Shown one piece after another: positions 43,856 to 51,067 of a stretch of DNA of 64,000 bases (positions within the stretch are counted from its first letter, which is position 1; each line of letters starts with the position of its first letter). The DNA lies in IMG/VR virus record IMGVR_UViG_3300027782_000030, positions 124,001 to 188,000 of that record; one strand, given 5' to 3'. Under the pieces are notes generated by a model. That model was not told the DNA's origin and ran no database searches. It was given only the letters and a program-made list of their open reading frames with translations. The position numbers were made by a program, and so were the translations under genes. The DNA is from a virus.

Positions 43856-44092
43856 ATGACATTACCAGACGAAAGGTTTCGTGCCCTTAAGCAAGGCAAA
43901 AAATTACTTGAGGAGTTATGTGATCCCGGTCGTACTCCTCGTGTTCCTAGCTTGGTCAGAGATAAAGCAAGGGCTGCTCTAAGACATTATCCTAGCGATT
44001 ACGAATTGGATCGCATTGCGGATCAATGTCCAGATATCCTTGACAAATTATCATTTGCTGATAAACTATATGCTAGTGGAATACACAAATAA
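43856..44092 (+). CDS. BPSL0761-like small protein
   Basis: 78 residues. TLPDERFRALKQGKKLLEEL, then VPSLVRDKARAALRHYPSD, match from memory the pattern of the BPSL0761 family of Burkholderia and other proteobacteria, whose function is unknown. AGGAG precedes the ATG. It lies between the gp32-like and uvsX genes, which hints at a DNA role and a proteobacterial host. Confidence 0.75.
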   Translation: MTLPDERFRALKQGKKLLEELCDPGRTPRVPSLVRDKARAALRHYPSDYELDRIADQCPDILDKLSFADKLYASGIHK

Positions 44093-44104
44093 TAAGGAAA
44101 TGAA

Positions 44105-44296
44105 ATGAAATATTTAAACAAATTAGAAAAAGTAAACGAATCAATCACTATTAACCGTTACGACAATGGCTACATGGTTGAAGTAACTGGTCGTGATGAT
44201 GACAATGATTGGAAAACCTCAAAGGTTATCTGTAATACCGAAGAAGAAATGCTTACTGTAGTTAAAGAATGGAACTCAATGGATTTGGATAACTAA
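44105..44296 (+). CDS. 63-residue protein of unknown function
   Basis: Small alpha/beta protein starting MKYLNKLEKVNESITINRYD, with KTSKVICNTEEEMLTVVKEW at its end. AAGGAAATG stands before the ATG; it lies 1 nt before uvsX. It is probably a small member of the recombination operon. Confidence 0.65.
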   Translation: MKYLNKLEKVNESITINRYDNGYMVEVTGRDDDNDWKTSKVICNTEEEMLTVVKEWNSMDLDN

Positions 44297-44297
44297 G

Positions 44298-45365
44298 ATG
44301 GCAAAACCATTTGATGTGAGTAAATTTCGCCGTGACATTACTAAATCTATTGAGGGACTTAGTATTGGTTTTAACGACCCCACTGACTGGATATCTACAG
44401 GTAATTTCGCCCTCAATTATCTTATATCCGGTGATTTTAATAAAGGCGTACCTCTTGGTAAAGTTACTGTCTTTGCCGGAGAATCAGGCGCAGGTAAATC
44501 ATTCATCTGCTCAGGTAACTTAGTACGCCATGCTCAACAACAAGGTATTTTCGTTGTATTGATTGATACAGAAAACGCCCTTGATGAAAAATGGCTACAT
44601 GCCCTAGGTGTATCTACCGATGAAGATAAACTTCTGAAATTGAATATGGCTATGATTGATGATGTGGGTAAAACTATATCAGAATTTATGAAGTCATATA
44701 AAATTCTACCTGAAACTGATAAACCAAAAGTATTGTTTGTACTTGATTCATTGGGTATGCTTCTTACCCCCACTGATGTTAATCAATTTGAAGCAGGTGA
44801 TATGAAAGGTGATATGGGTCGTAAACCCAAAGCACTTACCGCACTTGTTCGTAATTGTGTTAATATGTTTGGTAATCATAATGTTGGTCTAGTTGCTACT
44901 AATCATACATACGCTAGCCAAGATATGTTTGATCCTGATGATAAAATCAGTGGTGGTCAAGGTTTCGTTTACGCATCTTCAATTGTAGTTGCTATGAAGA
45001 AACTCAAACTCAAAGAAGACGAGGATGGTAATAAGATTAGTGAAGTACGAGGTATTCGTGCCGCATGTAAGATTATGAAAACTCGCTATGCCAAACCCTT
45101 TGAAAGTGTTCAAGTTAAGATTCCCTATGAAACTGGGATGAGCCCCTATTCAGGAATGCTTGATATGATTGAAAAGGCTGAACTTGTTAAGAAAGAAGGT
45201 AATTCACTTGTATATACTACCCTTGATGGTGAAATTATTAAAAAGTTTCGCAAAGCATGGGAAGCAAATACAGATGGATGCTTGGACAAAGTAATGAATG
45301 AGTATAGTCAAAAAACAAATCGTAAGATAAGTAATGTATTACCTGAGGAGGAAAATACAGAATGA
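44298..45365 (+). CDS. uvsX: UvsX-like RecA-family recombinase
   Basis: 355 residues. Walker A GESGAGKS at 61-68, LIDTENALDEKW, LFVLDSLGMLLTP (Walker B) and a KISGGQGFVYASS loop. It coats single-stranded DNA and drives strand exchange for recombination-dependent replication. The neighbours are gp32-like and a UvsY-like candidate, the same trio as in T4. The last codons overlap the next gene by 4 nt. Confidence 0.92.
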   Translation: MAKPFDVSKFRRDITKSIEGLSIGFNDPTDWISTGNFALNYLISGDFNKGVPLGKVTVFAGESGAGKSFICSGNLVRHAQQQGIFVVLIDTENALDEKWLHALGVSTDEDKLLKLNMAMIDDVGKTISEFMKSYKILPETDKPKVLFVLDSLGMLLTPTDVNQFEAGDMKGDMGRKPKALTALVRNCVNMFGNHNVGLVATNHTYASQDMFDPDDKISGGQGFVYASSIVVAMKKLKLKEDEDGNKISEVRGIRAACKIMKTRYAKPFESVQVKIPYETGMSPYSGMLDMIEKAELVKKEGNSLVYTTLDGEIIKKFRKAWEANTDGCLDKVMNEYSQKTNRKISNVLPEEENTE

Positions 45366-45619
45366 GTCTAGATATTATTTCATCTGTTTGGGACGCATTA
45401 GTTACGCACATTGACTTAAATGAGCGTAAATATGCAGCAGAAACCCTTGTTGATTTTTTAATTGATAATGATTTTCAACCAAATGAGATTTTAGAACATT
45501 TTCAAGGTGATTCCGAAATGACTCATGCAATTAAAGGTTGGGTTGATCAATATGGTGATAATGATGATGGTAACTACGATTATCCATACGATAATGACGA
45601 TGACGATGATTGGCGATAA
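45362..45619 (+). CDS. 85-residue protein with very acidic tail
   Basis: The first ~60 residues are helical (SLDIISSVWDALVTHIDLNE); the last 25 are nearly all Asp, Asn, Tyr and Gly (DDGNYDYPYDNDDDDDW). Such tails often mimic DNA or bind basic partners. Sits between uvsX and the UvsY-like gene with overlaps on the uvsX side, so a recombination accessory is possible. Confidence 0.65.
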   Translation: MSLDIISSVWDALVTHIDLNERKYAAETLVDFLIDNDFQPNEILEHFQGDSEMTHAIKGWVDQYGDNDDGNYDYPYDNDDDDDWR

Positions 45620-46078
45620 ATGAATTGGTATACGAAAATCTCACAAGACCTTTCTGCTATACCTGATTTCATAACATACTACGAATTAGAACTAGTTTCA
45701 TCTAAAAAAGAGGTAACAATATACGGCAATGTTGAAAAAAACATTGCTGGGTTACCTGGTATTACTGAGCATAGATTTAACCAGCTTCAAGAAATTGAGG
45801 CTGTGTTAAATTTCCTCAACATTAAACTTAGGCAAATTCGCCGAAAACATTTTCAAAAATATTTAGAAGCGTATAATAGAGCATTAACTAGCCGTGATGC
45901 CGAGAAGTATGTTGATGGCGAAGATGAAGTTATTGATTTTGAAACTCTTATCAATGAAGTGGCACTACTACGCAATAAATGGTTAGGTGTTATGAAAGGA
46001 TTAGAATCTAAAAACTTTATGCTAGGTCATGTAGTTCGTTTAAGAGCAGCCGGCATGGAAGATATTCAAATAGGATAA
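45620..46078 (+). CDS. UvsY-like recombination mediator candidate
   Basis: 152 residues, near the size of T4 UvsY (137). The C-terminal part, LRNKWLGVMKGLESKNF and onward to LRAAGM, resembles the UvsY end in which a W-x-x-x-L helix is followed by a G-F turn and a last helix. The middle has RRKHFQKYLEAYNRALTSRD. UvsY loads UvsX onto gp32-coated DNA. Position two genes after uvsX supports the call. Confidence 0.6.
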   Translation: MNWYTKISQDLSAIPDFITYYELELVSSKKEVTIYGNVEKNIAGLPGITEHRFNQLQEIEAVLNFLNIKLRQIRRKHFQKYLEAYNRALTSRDAEKYVDGEDEVIDFETLINEVALLRNKWLGVMKGLESKNFMLGHVVRLRAAGMEDIQIG

Positions 46079-46082
46079 AAAT

Positions 46083-46877
46083 ATGTCAAGTAGTATTAGG
46101 GGACTCACATCCCAGCAAGTGATGGCTTGGAATACAAATTCTAATAATGGATTGAATTTGGCAGGAATTGGAAATATTCCAGCTATTAGTTTAAATGATT
46201 TATTAAAGGTTTATAACACCGACCATGTGAAAAAATACGAAATTATAGAAACTCAGGAAGATGCCCTAGCAGTTAGTGTAGCACATAAGCGGTTAGTTTC
46301 TTCTAAAAATTACAAGAGTTCAACAATTCCACTTAGGAATATGTTAGATTCACAGGTATTTGAAAAAGTAACAGACGAGGATAGGGAAGTTGCTAATAAT
46401 ATACGCACCTACTATGCTCATCAACTTGTAATGTGGACTCTAAAAGATATTAAACTTACTAAATTTAGAGAATGCCTAAATAGTTATATCAACGGTGATA
46501 GTAAACGATTCAAGGAAGAATTTGTTCCGATCATAGCCAAACTACCTTATTTTTATGAATATGATATCCAATTGGATGAAATTAAAAGATTCGTCAATAG
46601 TGATATTGATATTGATAAAGGTGTAAAAATGACAGCACATAATATGATTCCAATTAAATCATTGACTCGTAAAAATAAACGAATTAAATGTGTTGAATAT
46701 TGGTTAAAAGATACAAACGATATTGCTTATAATATACAAATAGAAATTAATAATCCATTGCAACATTTGTGGGATAATATCTTTAGTAAAGAAGAACTGG
46801 TAATTAACGGTTTGGGTGCGCCCAAACGCAGGGATGATTTTAAATATTACCAACTGTTACAATGGACCATGGCTTGA
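46083..46877 (+). CDS. 264-residue conserved-looking protein of unknown function
   Basis: Basic and helical, with GLTSQQVMAWNTNSNNG at the start and IPIKSLTRKNKRIKCVEYW near residue 200. No catalytic motif seen. It ends the recombination operon; a sigma70 -35 box overlaps its stop codon. A DNA role fits the setting. Confidence 0.65.
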   Translation: MSSSIRGLTSQQVMAWNTNSNNGLNLAGIGNIPAISLNDLLKVYNTDHVKKYEIIETQEDALAVSVAHKRLVSSKNYKSSTIPLRNMLDSQVFEKVTDEDREVANNIRTYYAHQLVMWTLKDIKLTKFRECLNSYINGDSKRFKEEFVPIIAKLPYFYEYDIQLDEIKRFVNSDIDIDKGVKMTAHNMIPIKSLTRKNKRIKCVEYWLKDTNDIAYNIQIEINNPLQHLWDNIFSKEELVINGLGAPKRRDDFKYYQLLQWTMA

Positions 46878-46902
46878 CAGTAAATCAAGGTTGATCTATA
46901 CT
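46874..46902 (+). promoter_or_regulatory. Sigma70 promoter TTGACA-17-TATACT
   Basis: Boxes at 46874 and 46897, 17-bp spacing. First of the run of promoters in the small-gene region. Confidence 0.85.
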
Positions 46903-46922
46903 ACTATTTTGATGGAGAACTT

Positions 46923-47141
46923 ATGAGTAGACTAGCATTTATTGGCCGCCCGTGGGTGGCATTTGAAGCAACCGATCCTCAACACAGAGAATGGTTCGCA
47001 GAGTTTCGCAAGTTAGGCACCTGGGGAAAATGCCCTGTGCGGTTTATCATCCCAGATGACCACGGCGATCTTATCACTATGATTCAACGACGGTTAATTG
47101 ATTTTTATGTTAGCAAAGAATTCGGATCAACACATGGCTAG
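46923..47141 (+). CDS. 72-residue protein of unknown function
   Basis: Starts MSRLAFIGRPWVAFEATDPQ. Likely small alpha/beta fold with tryptophan-rich core (REWFAEFRKLGTWGK). GGAG stands before the ATG. Overlaps the next gene by 8 nt. Early expression expected. Confidence 0.65.
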   Translation: MSRLAFIGRPWVAFEATDPQHREWFAEFRKLGTWGKCPVRFIIPDDHGDLITMIQRRLIDFYVSKEFGSTHG

Positions 47142-47355
47142 GATTATCCTAACTTGCGGACATGAAGTACATGATTTCCCCCGCGCCTATCATATCATGA
47201 CCAAAGGTACAGATCGGTACGGTGAGCGGGCTATCTTATATCAAACTGTTTGCGGGTGTTGTGAGGATATGTACCGTAGAGCCGGGGATATTTTTGATTT
47301 TGAAGAAGTAGCGTATTTTTGGGTTAGTAAAGGTAAAAAAACGGTTATAGACTAA
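47134..47355 (+). CDS. Small zinc-ribbon-like protein
   Basis: 73 residues. LTCGHEVHDF and TVCGCCEDMYR supply a Cys-x-His and Cys-x-Cys-Cys set that can hold one zinc. ATG at 47134 is preferred to an upstream TTG because the motif starts six residues in. May bind host nucleic acid or protein; unproven. Confidence 0.62.
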   Translation: MARIILTCGHEVHDFPRAYHIMTKGTDRYGERAILYQTVCGCCEDMYRRAGDIFDFEEVAYFWVSKGKKTVID

Positions 47356-47366
47356 GGATTATATAA

Positions 47367-47675
47367 ATGGAAAAAGTTATCCGCGATGGTAAAGTTGCTA
47401 TACTCACTAGCCCTGGTTACGGAGCTGGTTGGTATTCGTGGCATATGATTCCTGAATTAATGTATGACCCTACCGTAGTCTCTATGGTGGAGGATCGTGT
47501 TAATTATGAGGCAATTGAGGCTTATTGCGAAGAACGGTGGCCTGACAACTATTTTGGTGGAGCCGAAGATTTGGTAATTACTTGGGTCCCTGAGGGTAGG
47601 GTTTTCATTATTAATGAATATGACGGGGCTGAATACATCCAATTCAGGGATGACATTGAATGGATGGTAGCCTAG
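47367..47675 (+). CDS. 102-residue conserved phage-type protein of unknown function
   Basis: VAILTSPGYGAGWYSWHM followed by a helical part and a C-terminal beta part (VFIINEYDGAEYIQF). A similar opening is, from memory, widespread in tailed phages without known function. AGGA precedes the ATG. Confidence 0.7.
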   Translation: MEKVIRDGKVAILTSPGYGAGWYSWHMIPELMYDPTVVSMVEDRVNYEAIEAYCEERWPDNYFGGAEDLVITWVPEGRVFIINEYDGAEYIQFRDDIEWMVA

Positions 47676-47676
47676 G

Positions 47677-47705
47677 TTGACATTAAATTGCTGGTAGCGT
47701 ATACT
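47677..47705 (+). promoter_or_regulatory. Sigma70 promoter TTGACA-17-TATACT
   Basis: Boxes at 47677 and 47700, 17-bp spacing. Leader contains CACTGAAAAACGAGG, a variant of the shared leader. Confidence 0.85.
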
Positions 47706-47734
47706 AAGGTATACACTGAAAAACGAGGTGAGCA

Positions 47735-47929
47735 ATGAGTGCAATGGGCAGGCTTTATACAGAAATCCAAGAACTCTTAGAAGACGGAGTATTCCCGACG
47801 GTGATTGCAAGTCGGCTTGAGGTTCCCCTAAGTTGGGTAGATCAGATCCGCATGGATTTGGATGAGCCTGATTTGCCCTATGATAGTGAGGAGCAGTTCC
47901 AAGATTACGATTCAGCCCTAGAAATTTGA
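47735..47929 (+). CDS. 64-residue helix-turn-helix-like small protein
   Basis: MSAMGRLYTEIQELLEDG, then FPTVIASRLEVPLSWVDQI, has the spacing of a helix-turn-helix (IASRLEVPLSWV). The tail is acidic. Could be a small regulator. Own promoter; the next promoter overlaps its end. Confidence 0.65.
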   Translation: MSAMGRLYTEIQELLEDGVFPTVIASRLEVPLSWVDQIRMDLDEPDLPYDSEEQFQDYDSALEI

Positions 47930-47954
47930 CAATAATTCGGTTTGGGCGTATAAT
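47926..47954 (+). promoter_or_regulatory. Sigma70 promoter TTGACA-17-TATAAT, leader type B
   Basis: Perfect boxes at 47926 and 47949. The leader carries GACAGTTAACTAACGGAG, shared in near-identical form with the promoter at 48666. Confidence 0.9.
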
Positions 47955-47987
47955 CTATACATAGACAGTTAACTAACGGAGCAGAAA

Positions 47988-48254
47988 ATGTTCGTTGTTT
48001 TTCACACTGAATTTCCCCATCAAGACAAGCGTTATTTCACGACCAAGGCAGGTGCCAAGCGTAGTGCTACCTGTTCTAATCGGAACGCAGGTAAGTTTGT
48101 CTACAACTTTGTGGAAGAATCTTGGTTCGAACTCAAGTATGGCCCGGTTGGTACTAAGGTCGTCAAGAACCTGATGACTGGTAAGGATATTGAAATTGCC
48201 GAGGATACTCCTTGGTGTTGTAACCCCGCTAGCGAAGCGTATTGGAGTAACTAA
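47988..48254 (+). CDS. 88-residue protein of unknown function
   Basis: Starts MFVVFHTEFPHQDKRYFTTK; basic in the middle (AGAKRSATCSNRNAG), acidic toward the end with a CC pair (TPWCCNPAS). No domain recognised. CGGAG stands in the leader. G+C-richer codons than the flanking late genes. Confidence 0.68.
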   Translation: MFVVFHTEFPHQDKRYFTTKAGAKRSATCSNRNAGKFVYNFVEESWFELKYGPVGTKVVKNLMTGKDIEIAEDTPWCCNPASEAYWSN

Positions 48255-48258
48255 TTAT

Positions 48259-48287
48259 TTGACAATAATTCGGTTTGGGCGTATAAT
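48259..48287 (+). promoter_or_regulatory. Sigma70 promoter TTGACA-17-TATAAT, leader type A
   Basis: Perfect boxes at 48259 and 48282. The 31 bases from TATAAT to CGGAG (48282-48312) are identical at 49051-49081 and 51031-51061. Confidence 0.92.
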
Positions 48288-48317
48288 AGATTCATACACT
48301 GAGAAAACGGAGTTGTC

Positions 48318-48647
48318 ATGAATATGCTAGAAAAAGAAACCCAGTTCAAAAGCGCGGGTTACTATGCATGGTGTGCTTCTAGGGACGCAAGTATGCGTAG
48401 CGCGGTCAACGCTAGCCGGTTCAGTAGTGCCCAAAAACTCAGGGCCGACCGAGTAAAATTGGCCCTAGAGTTGGTCTATACGGCTAAGGAAGTGTCAATC
48501 ACTAACTGTAAAAAATGGATCCGCGTTAAGGTACACGGTGGGACGGTTCGTGACAAAAAAACCCTTCAACAGTTGGAAAGTGGCTGGGCCATGCAAGGAA
48601 TTCAAAAAAACATCACCCCTCAGGGCGTGATTTATCGTGTTGCGTAA
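48318..48647 (+). CDS. 109-residue basic protein of unknown function
   Basis: Basic, with FKSAGYYAWCASRDASMRS, then SSAQKLRADRVKLALELV, and a beta-rich end. Charge pattern would allow nucleic acid binding. Type A leader upstream. No family recognised. Confidence 0.66.
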   Translation: MNMLEKETQFKSAGYYAWCASRDASMRSAVNASRFSSAQKLRADRVKLALELVYTAKEVSITNCKKWIRVKVHGGTVRDKKTLQQLESGWAMQGIQKNITPQGVIYRVA

Positions 48648-48665
48648 AAGCAACAAGATCAAAAT

Positions 48666-48694
48666 TTGACAATAATTGATTTTGGATATACAAT
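48666..48694 (+). promoter_or_regulatory. Sigma70-type promoter TTGACA-17-TACAAT, leader type B
   Basis: Boxes at 48666 and 48689. Leader GACAGTTAAACAACGGAG pairs it with the promoter at 47926. Confidence 0.85.
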
Positions 48695-48726
48695 CTAATC
48701 TTAGACAGTTAAACAACGGAGAGAAA

Positions 48727-49011
48727 ATGGTAACGATTCAGGACATCAATTCTACTATTATCGCAGGTTTGTTCACAAACGAACAACTGGATTCCATTGC
48801 AATGGCAATCAAGTTTGCCCGCAATCAACTAGCCGCAAAGGCAAAGTTTACCTTGGTTAAGGGTACTAATGTCAAGTTTACATCTAGCCGTACCGGTCAA
48901 ACTGTGCTTGGTACAGTTGAAAAGGTAAATCGAAAGTTCATAATTGTGCGTGAGAATGGCAAGGCATTCGGTACTTGGCGTGTCCCTGCTAATATGCTTG
49001 AAGCCGCTTAA
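48727..49011 (+). CDS. 94-residue protein, small beta-barrel-like C-terminus
   Basis: Helical N-terminal half (MVTIQDINSTIIAGLFTNEQ) and a C-terminal SH3/KOW-like beta part: GTNVKFTSSRTGQTVLGTVE, then KFIIVREN. Such barrels bind RNA, DNA or peptides. ATG at 48727 follows CGGAGAG. Confidence 0.65.
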   Translation: MVTIQDINSTIIAGLFTNEQLDSIAMAIKFARNQLAAKAKFTLVKGTNVKFTSSRTGQTVLGTVEKVNRKFIIVRENGKAFGTWRVPANMLEAA

Positions 49012-49027
49012 TTGTTCAACCCAAAAT

Positions 49028-49056
49028 TTGACAATAATTGGGCTTGTCTGTATAAT
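49028..49056 (+). promoter_or_regulatory. Sigma70 promoter TTGACA-17-TATAAT, leader type A
   Basis: Perfect boxes at 49028 and 49051; leader identical to those at 48282 and 51031. Confidence 0.92.
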
Positions 49057-49087
49057 AGATTCATACACTGAGAAAACGGAGAAACAA

Positions 49088-49501
49088 ATGGCTTATATCA
49101 ATCAGGAACGTAAAGCGAAATTGGCCCCCACAATCAAGGCAATCTTGACCAAGTATGGTGTCAAGGGTTCGCTAAGTGTTCGTAATCACAGCACACTGGT
49201 TCTGACCCTGAAGTCGGGAAAAATTGATTTCATCGGCAGCAGTAACCGAGTTTGCGGTAATGATTTTTACCAAGTTTCTCGTGGTTTCAAGCCGAACACC
49301 TCGGGCTACTGTGATGTTAACCCGTACTGGTACAAGGATCACTATGACGGCGTTGCACTGTCTTTCCTCAAGGAAGTGATTGTAGCCATGAACGATGGTA
49401 ACCACGACAATTCGGATATTCAATCCGACTATTTTGATGTGGGCTGGTATATTGATGTTAACGTTGGTAAGTGGGATAAGCCTTACACTGTTGAAGCCTA
49501 A
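49088..49501 (+). CDS. 137-residue conserved phage-type protein of unknown function
   Basis: Starts MAYINQERKAKLAPTIKAIL, then KYGVKGSLSVRNHSTLVLTL and a C-terminal aromatic-rich part (NPYWYKDHYDG, YFDVGWYIDVNVG). The pattern recalls a protein common in large phages but with no function known to me. ATG at 49088 right after the type A leader. Ends 22 nt before a GTG-started gene. Confidence 0.7.
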   Translation: MAYINQERKAKLAPTIKAILTKYGVKGSLSVRNHSTLVLTLKSGKIDFIGSSNRVCGNDFYQVSRGFKPNTSGYCDVNPYWYKDHYDGVALSFLKEVIVAMNDGNHDNSDIQSDYFDVGWYIDVNVGKWDKPYTVEA

Positions 49502-49523
49502 TCAGGCATACAAGGAGAACACC

Positions 49524-49742
49524 GTGGGTTACAAAGTTTTGGCAGACAAATTTCAGATGGACGAGATGCGTACCAAATATGGTCCTCGCAAGGGACTTGA
49601 GGGACCATTCAACTTCTCGGGTCGGGTGTTGTACTATGACACCAAAGAGGGTCAGTATTACGACCCCAAGACCGACTTCTACGTGGAACAGGCCGAAATG
49701 GATCTGATTCACGCCCGTATCACTGATATCCTGAAAGCCTAA
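49524..49742 (+). CDS. 72-residue protein of unknown function (GTG start)
   Basis: Starts at GTG (49524) with AAGGAG 7 nt before it. Reads MGYKVLADKFQMDEMRTKYG, then a tyrosine-rich segment (VLYYDTKEGQYYDP). Shares the promoter of the preceding gene. Confidence 0.65.
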   Translation: MGYKVLADKFQMDEMRTKYGPRKGLEGPFNFSGRVLYYDTKEGQYYDPKTDFYVEQAEMDLIHARITDILKA

Positions 49743-49743
49743 T

Positions 49744-49944
49744 ATGTATAATTTATTGTACATTGTAAATTTTGTGTTTATGGGCACTTACGCCGATTTG
49801 CCCTCATGCCAAAACGCACTATATGAAATTTACGCTACTAAGATGAATATCCCTGGACAGCGGAATCCTGAATTGGATAAGGTTATCCAAAGCCAGTTGA
49901 AATTGGATAGAAGTTTCGTGTGCGTTCCAGTGAAGAAAGGTTAA
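49744..49944 (+). CDS. 66-residue protein with hydrophobic start
   Basis: MYNLLYIVNFVFMGTYADLP is a short hydrophobic start that could be a signal or membrane anchor, followed by a charged part and two cysteines (SCQNAL, FVCVP) that could form a disulfide. Lies 1 nt after the previous stop; no clear ribosome binding site. Confidence 0.55.
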   Translation: MYNLLYIVNFVFMGTYADLPSCQNALYEIYATKMNIPGQRNPELDKVIQSQLKLDRSFVCVPVKKG

Positions 49945-49957
49945 TATGGAGTTATAT

Positions 49958-50122
49958 ATGAAAGCCGCTTTTTATGTACGATGTGCCGAGTGTCAGGATC
50001 GTCATTATGTAGATGAGGTTGAATTCCTCAATGTTGAAGAAGATTACATGGGCCGAGACATTATGCATTTTGTCTGCCCTAAAACATTGAATGAATCTAA
50101 ATCTTTAGTGTATAAAGAATGA
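49958..50122 (+). CDS. 54-residue CxxC protein
   Basis: MKAAFYVRCAECQDRHYVDE contains C9 and C12; a third cysteine is at 40 (HFVCPKT). It may be a small zinc-binding or redox protein. Followed by a hairpin. Confidence 0.5.
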   Translation: MKAAFYVRCAECQDRHYVDEVEFLNVEEDYMGRDIMHFVCPKTLNESKSLVYKE

Positions 50123-50124
50123 AC

Positions 50125-50145
50125 TGCTAATTTAGCGAATTAGCA
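50125..50145 (+). terminator. Hairpin, weak terminator candidate
   Basis: TGCTAATT (50125-50132) pairs with AATTAGCA (50138-50145) over a 5-nt loop. AT-rich and without a T run, so termination is uncertain. Confidence 0.4.
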
Positions 50146-50174
50146 AAATCGATTTCCACGTAAAATTCCTAGAT

Positions 50175-50186
50175 CATTTTGGAGTT
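50175..50186 (+). repeat. CATTTTGGAGTT junction motif before HNH gene
   Basis: The same 12 bases code for HFGV at the end of MNERI-family genes (61389) and recur at 50658. Here they provide TGGAG as the ribosome binding site of the HNH gene. Confidence 0.6.
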
Positions 50187-50188
50187 TA

Positions 50189-50653
50189 ATGATGCCTACT
50201 CATTGTTATGAAAATCGCCCTTACTGCATAAATGTTGGTTGCTACAATCTTGCCCATTTGGTACAAGATTATTACAATGGTTGGGCTAACTACCGTAAGG
50301 TCTGTGGTGCCTGTCACAGTAAGGAGGTCGCAGCCAAACACGGCTTAAAAAGCATGGTTCAGGTCCTTGCTAAGAAGCAAGGCAAGACTGTTACTCAGTA
50401 TACCAATCAATTCCATCCTTATCTGCGTTATCGCAAGACCTACTGCGAGAACAATGACAGCCGTTTGGGTTTCCGCTGTACCACTAATATATTCTGGGAC
50501 GGTATGTTGGATGTAGACCATATCAATGGTGATCCTTCAGACAATAGGCCGTGTAATCTACAAACTTTGTGTAAATGTTGTCATGCATATAAAACTAGTA
50601 AGTATAAAGATTATGATACACCAGGTCGAAAAGCATTAGGATTGGTGTATTAA
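50189..50653 (+). CDS. HNH homing-type endonuclease
   Basis: 154 residues. The HNH core is LDVDHINGDPSDNRPCNLQT with CKCCHAYKT (about 114-140), giving the His, Asn and His positions; GACHSKE earlier and the CKCC set can bind structural zinc. It cuts DNA and probably spreads itself among phages. Two adjacent ATG codons (50189, 50192). It sits inside the promoter-rich small-gene array with recombination-like junctions on both sides. Confidence 0.8.
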   Translation: MMPTHCYENRPYCINVGCYNLAHLVQDYYNGWANYRKVCGACHSKEVAAKHGLKSMVQVLAKKQGKTVTQYTNQFHPYLRYRKTYCENNDSRLGFRCTTNIFWDGMLDVDHINGDPSDNRPCNLQTLCKCCHAYKTSKYKDYDTPGRKALGLVY

Positions 50654-50672
50654 ACAACATTTTGGAGTTGAA
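50649..50672 (+). repeat. 24-bp scar of a MNERI-family gene end
   Basis: Identical to 61380-61403, where it encodes the end IKQHFGVE. Here it is not in a gene of that family but serves as leader of the next small gene. Confidence 0.85.
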
Positions 50673-50674
50673 CA

Positions 50675-50791
50675 ATGAGGTTTAGCCTTACGGAACTTTT
50701 CTCTTGGATGCCGGTTCTGATCGCCGGCTTCATGGTATTTTTTGTAGTCTGTGCAGGTGTTGCGAAAATCATACAACTGTTCACAGGTTGA
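50675..50791 (+). CDS. 38-residue single-span membrane protein
   Basis: Residues ~12-33 are a hydrophobic span (MPVLIAGFMVFFVVCAGVAK). TTGGAG precedes the ATG, supplied by the MNERI scar. Small early membrane peptides in phages often act on host envelope functions or exclusion; no specific role is visible. Confidence 0.6.
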   Translation: MRFSLTELFSWMPVLIAGFMVFFVVCAGVAKIIQLFTG

Positions 50792-50816
50792 CAATAATTG
50801 GACCTTATAGTATACT
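50788..50816 (+). promoter_or_regulatory. Sigma70 promoter TTGACA-17-TATACT
   Basis: Boxes at 50788 and 50811, 17-bp spacing; -35 overlaps the preceding stop. Confidence 0.85.
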
Positions 50817-50844
50817 GTATATATTGACTTAAAAGGAAACTGAA

Positions 50845-51006
50845 ATGAATATTAACACTGTTACCGATCTCATCATGGTTGTTGGCCTTGGATTTACCCT
50901 GTTCCAAATGGGCAGGTGCTATGAGATTTTGGTAGAAATGCGTAAGAGCAACGAGGAACACCAGCGTAAGATGGCTGAAATTAGTATCCCTAAGCTGGGC
51001 TATTGA
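50845..51006 (+). CDS. 53-residue membrane-anchored protein
   Basis: Hydrophobic N-terminal span (VTDLIMVVGLGFTLFQMG) then a charged helix (MRKSNEEHQRKMAEI). AAAGGAAA precedes the ATG. Likely inner-membrane with cytoplasmic tail. Confidence 0.6.
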   Translation: MNINTVTDLIMVVGLGFTLFQMGRCYEILVEMRKSNEEHQRKMAEISIPKLGY

Positions 51007-51007
51007 T

Positions 51008-51036
51008 TTGACAATAAATGGGTTTGTGTGTATAAT
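51008..51036 (+). promoter_or_regulatory. Sigma70 promoter TTGACA-17-TATAAT, leader type A
   Basis: Perfect boxes at 51008 and 51031; third identical copy of the type A leader. Confidence 0.92.
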
Positions 51037-51067
51037 AGATTCATACACTGAGAAAACGGAGCAATAA

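Noticed and set aside
48676-48726. Upstream extension of the gene at 48727
   Set aside because: It would cover the promoter and leader; transcription starts after that point.
48944-49087. Upstream extension of the gene at 49088
   Set aside because: It lies over the preceding gene, the -35/-10 boxes and the leader.
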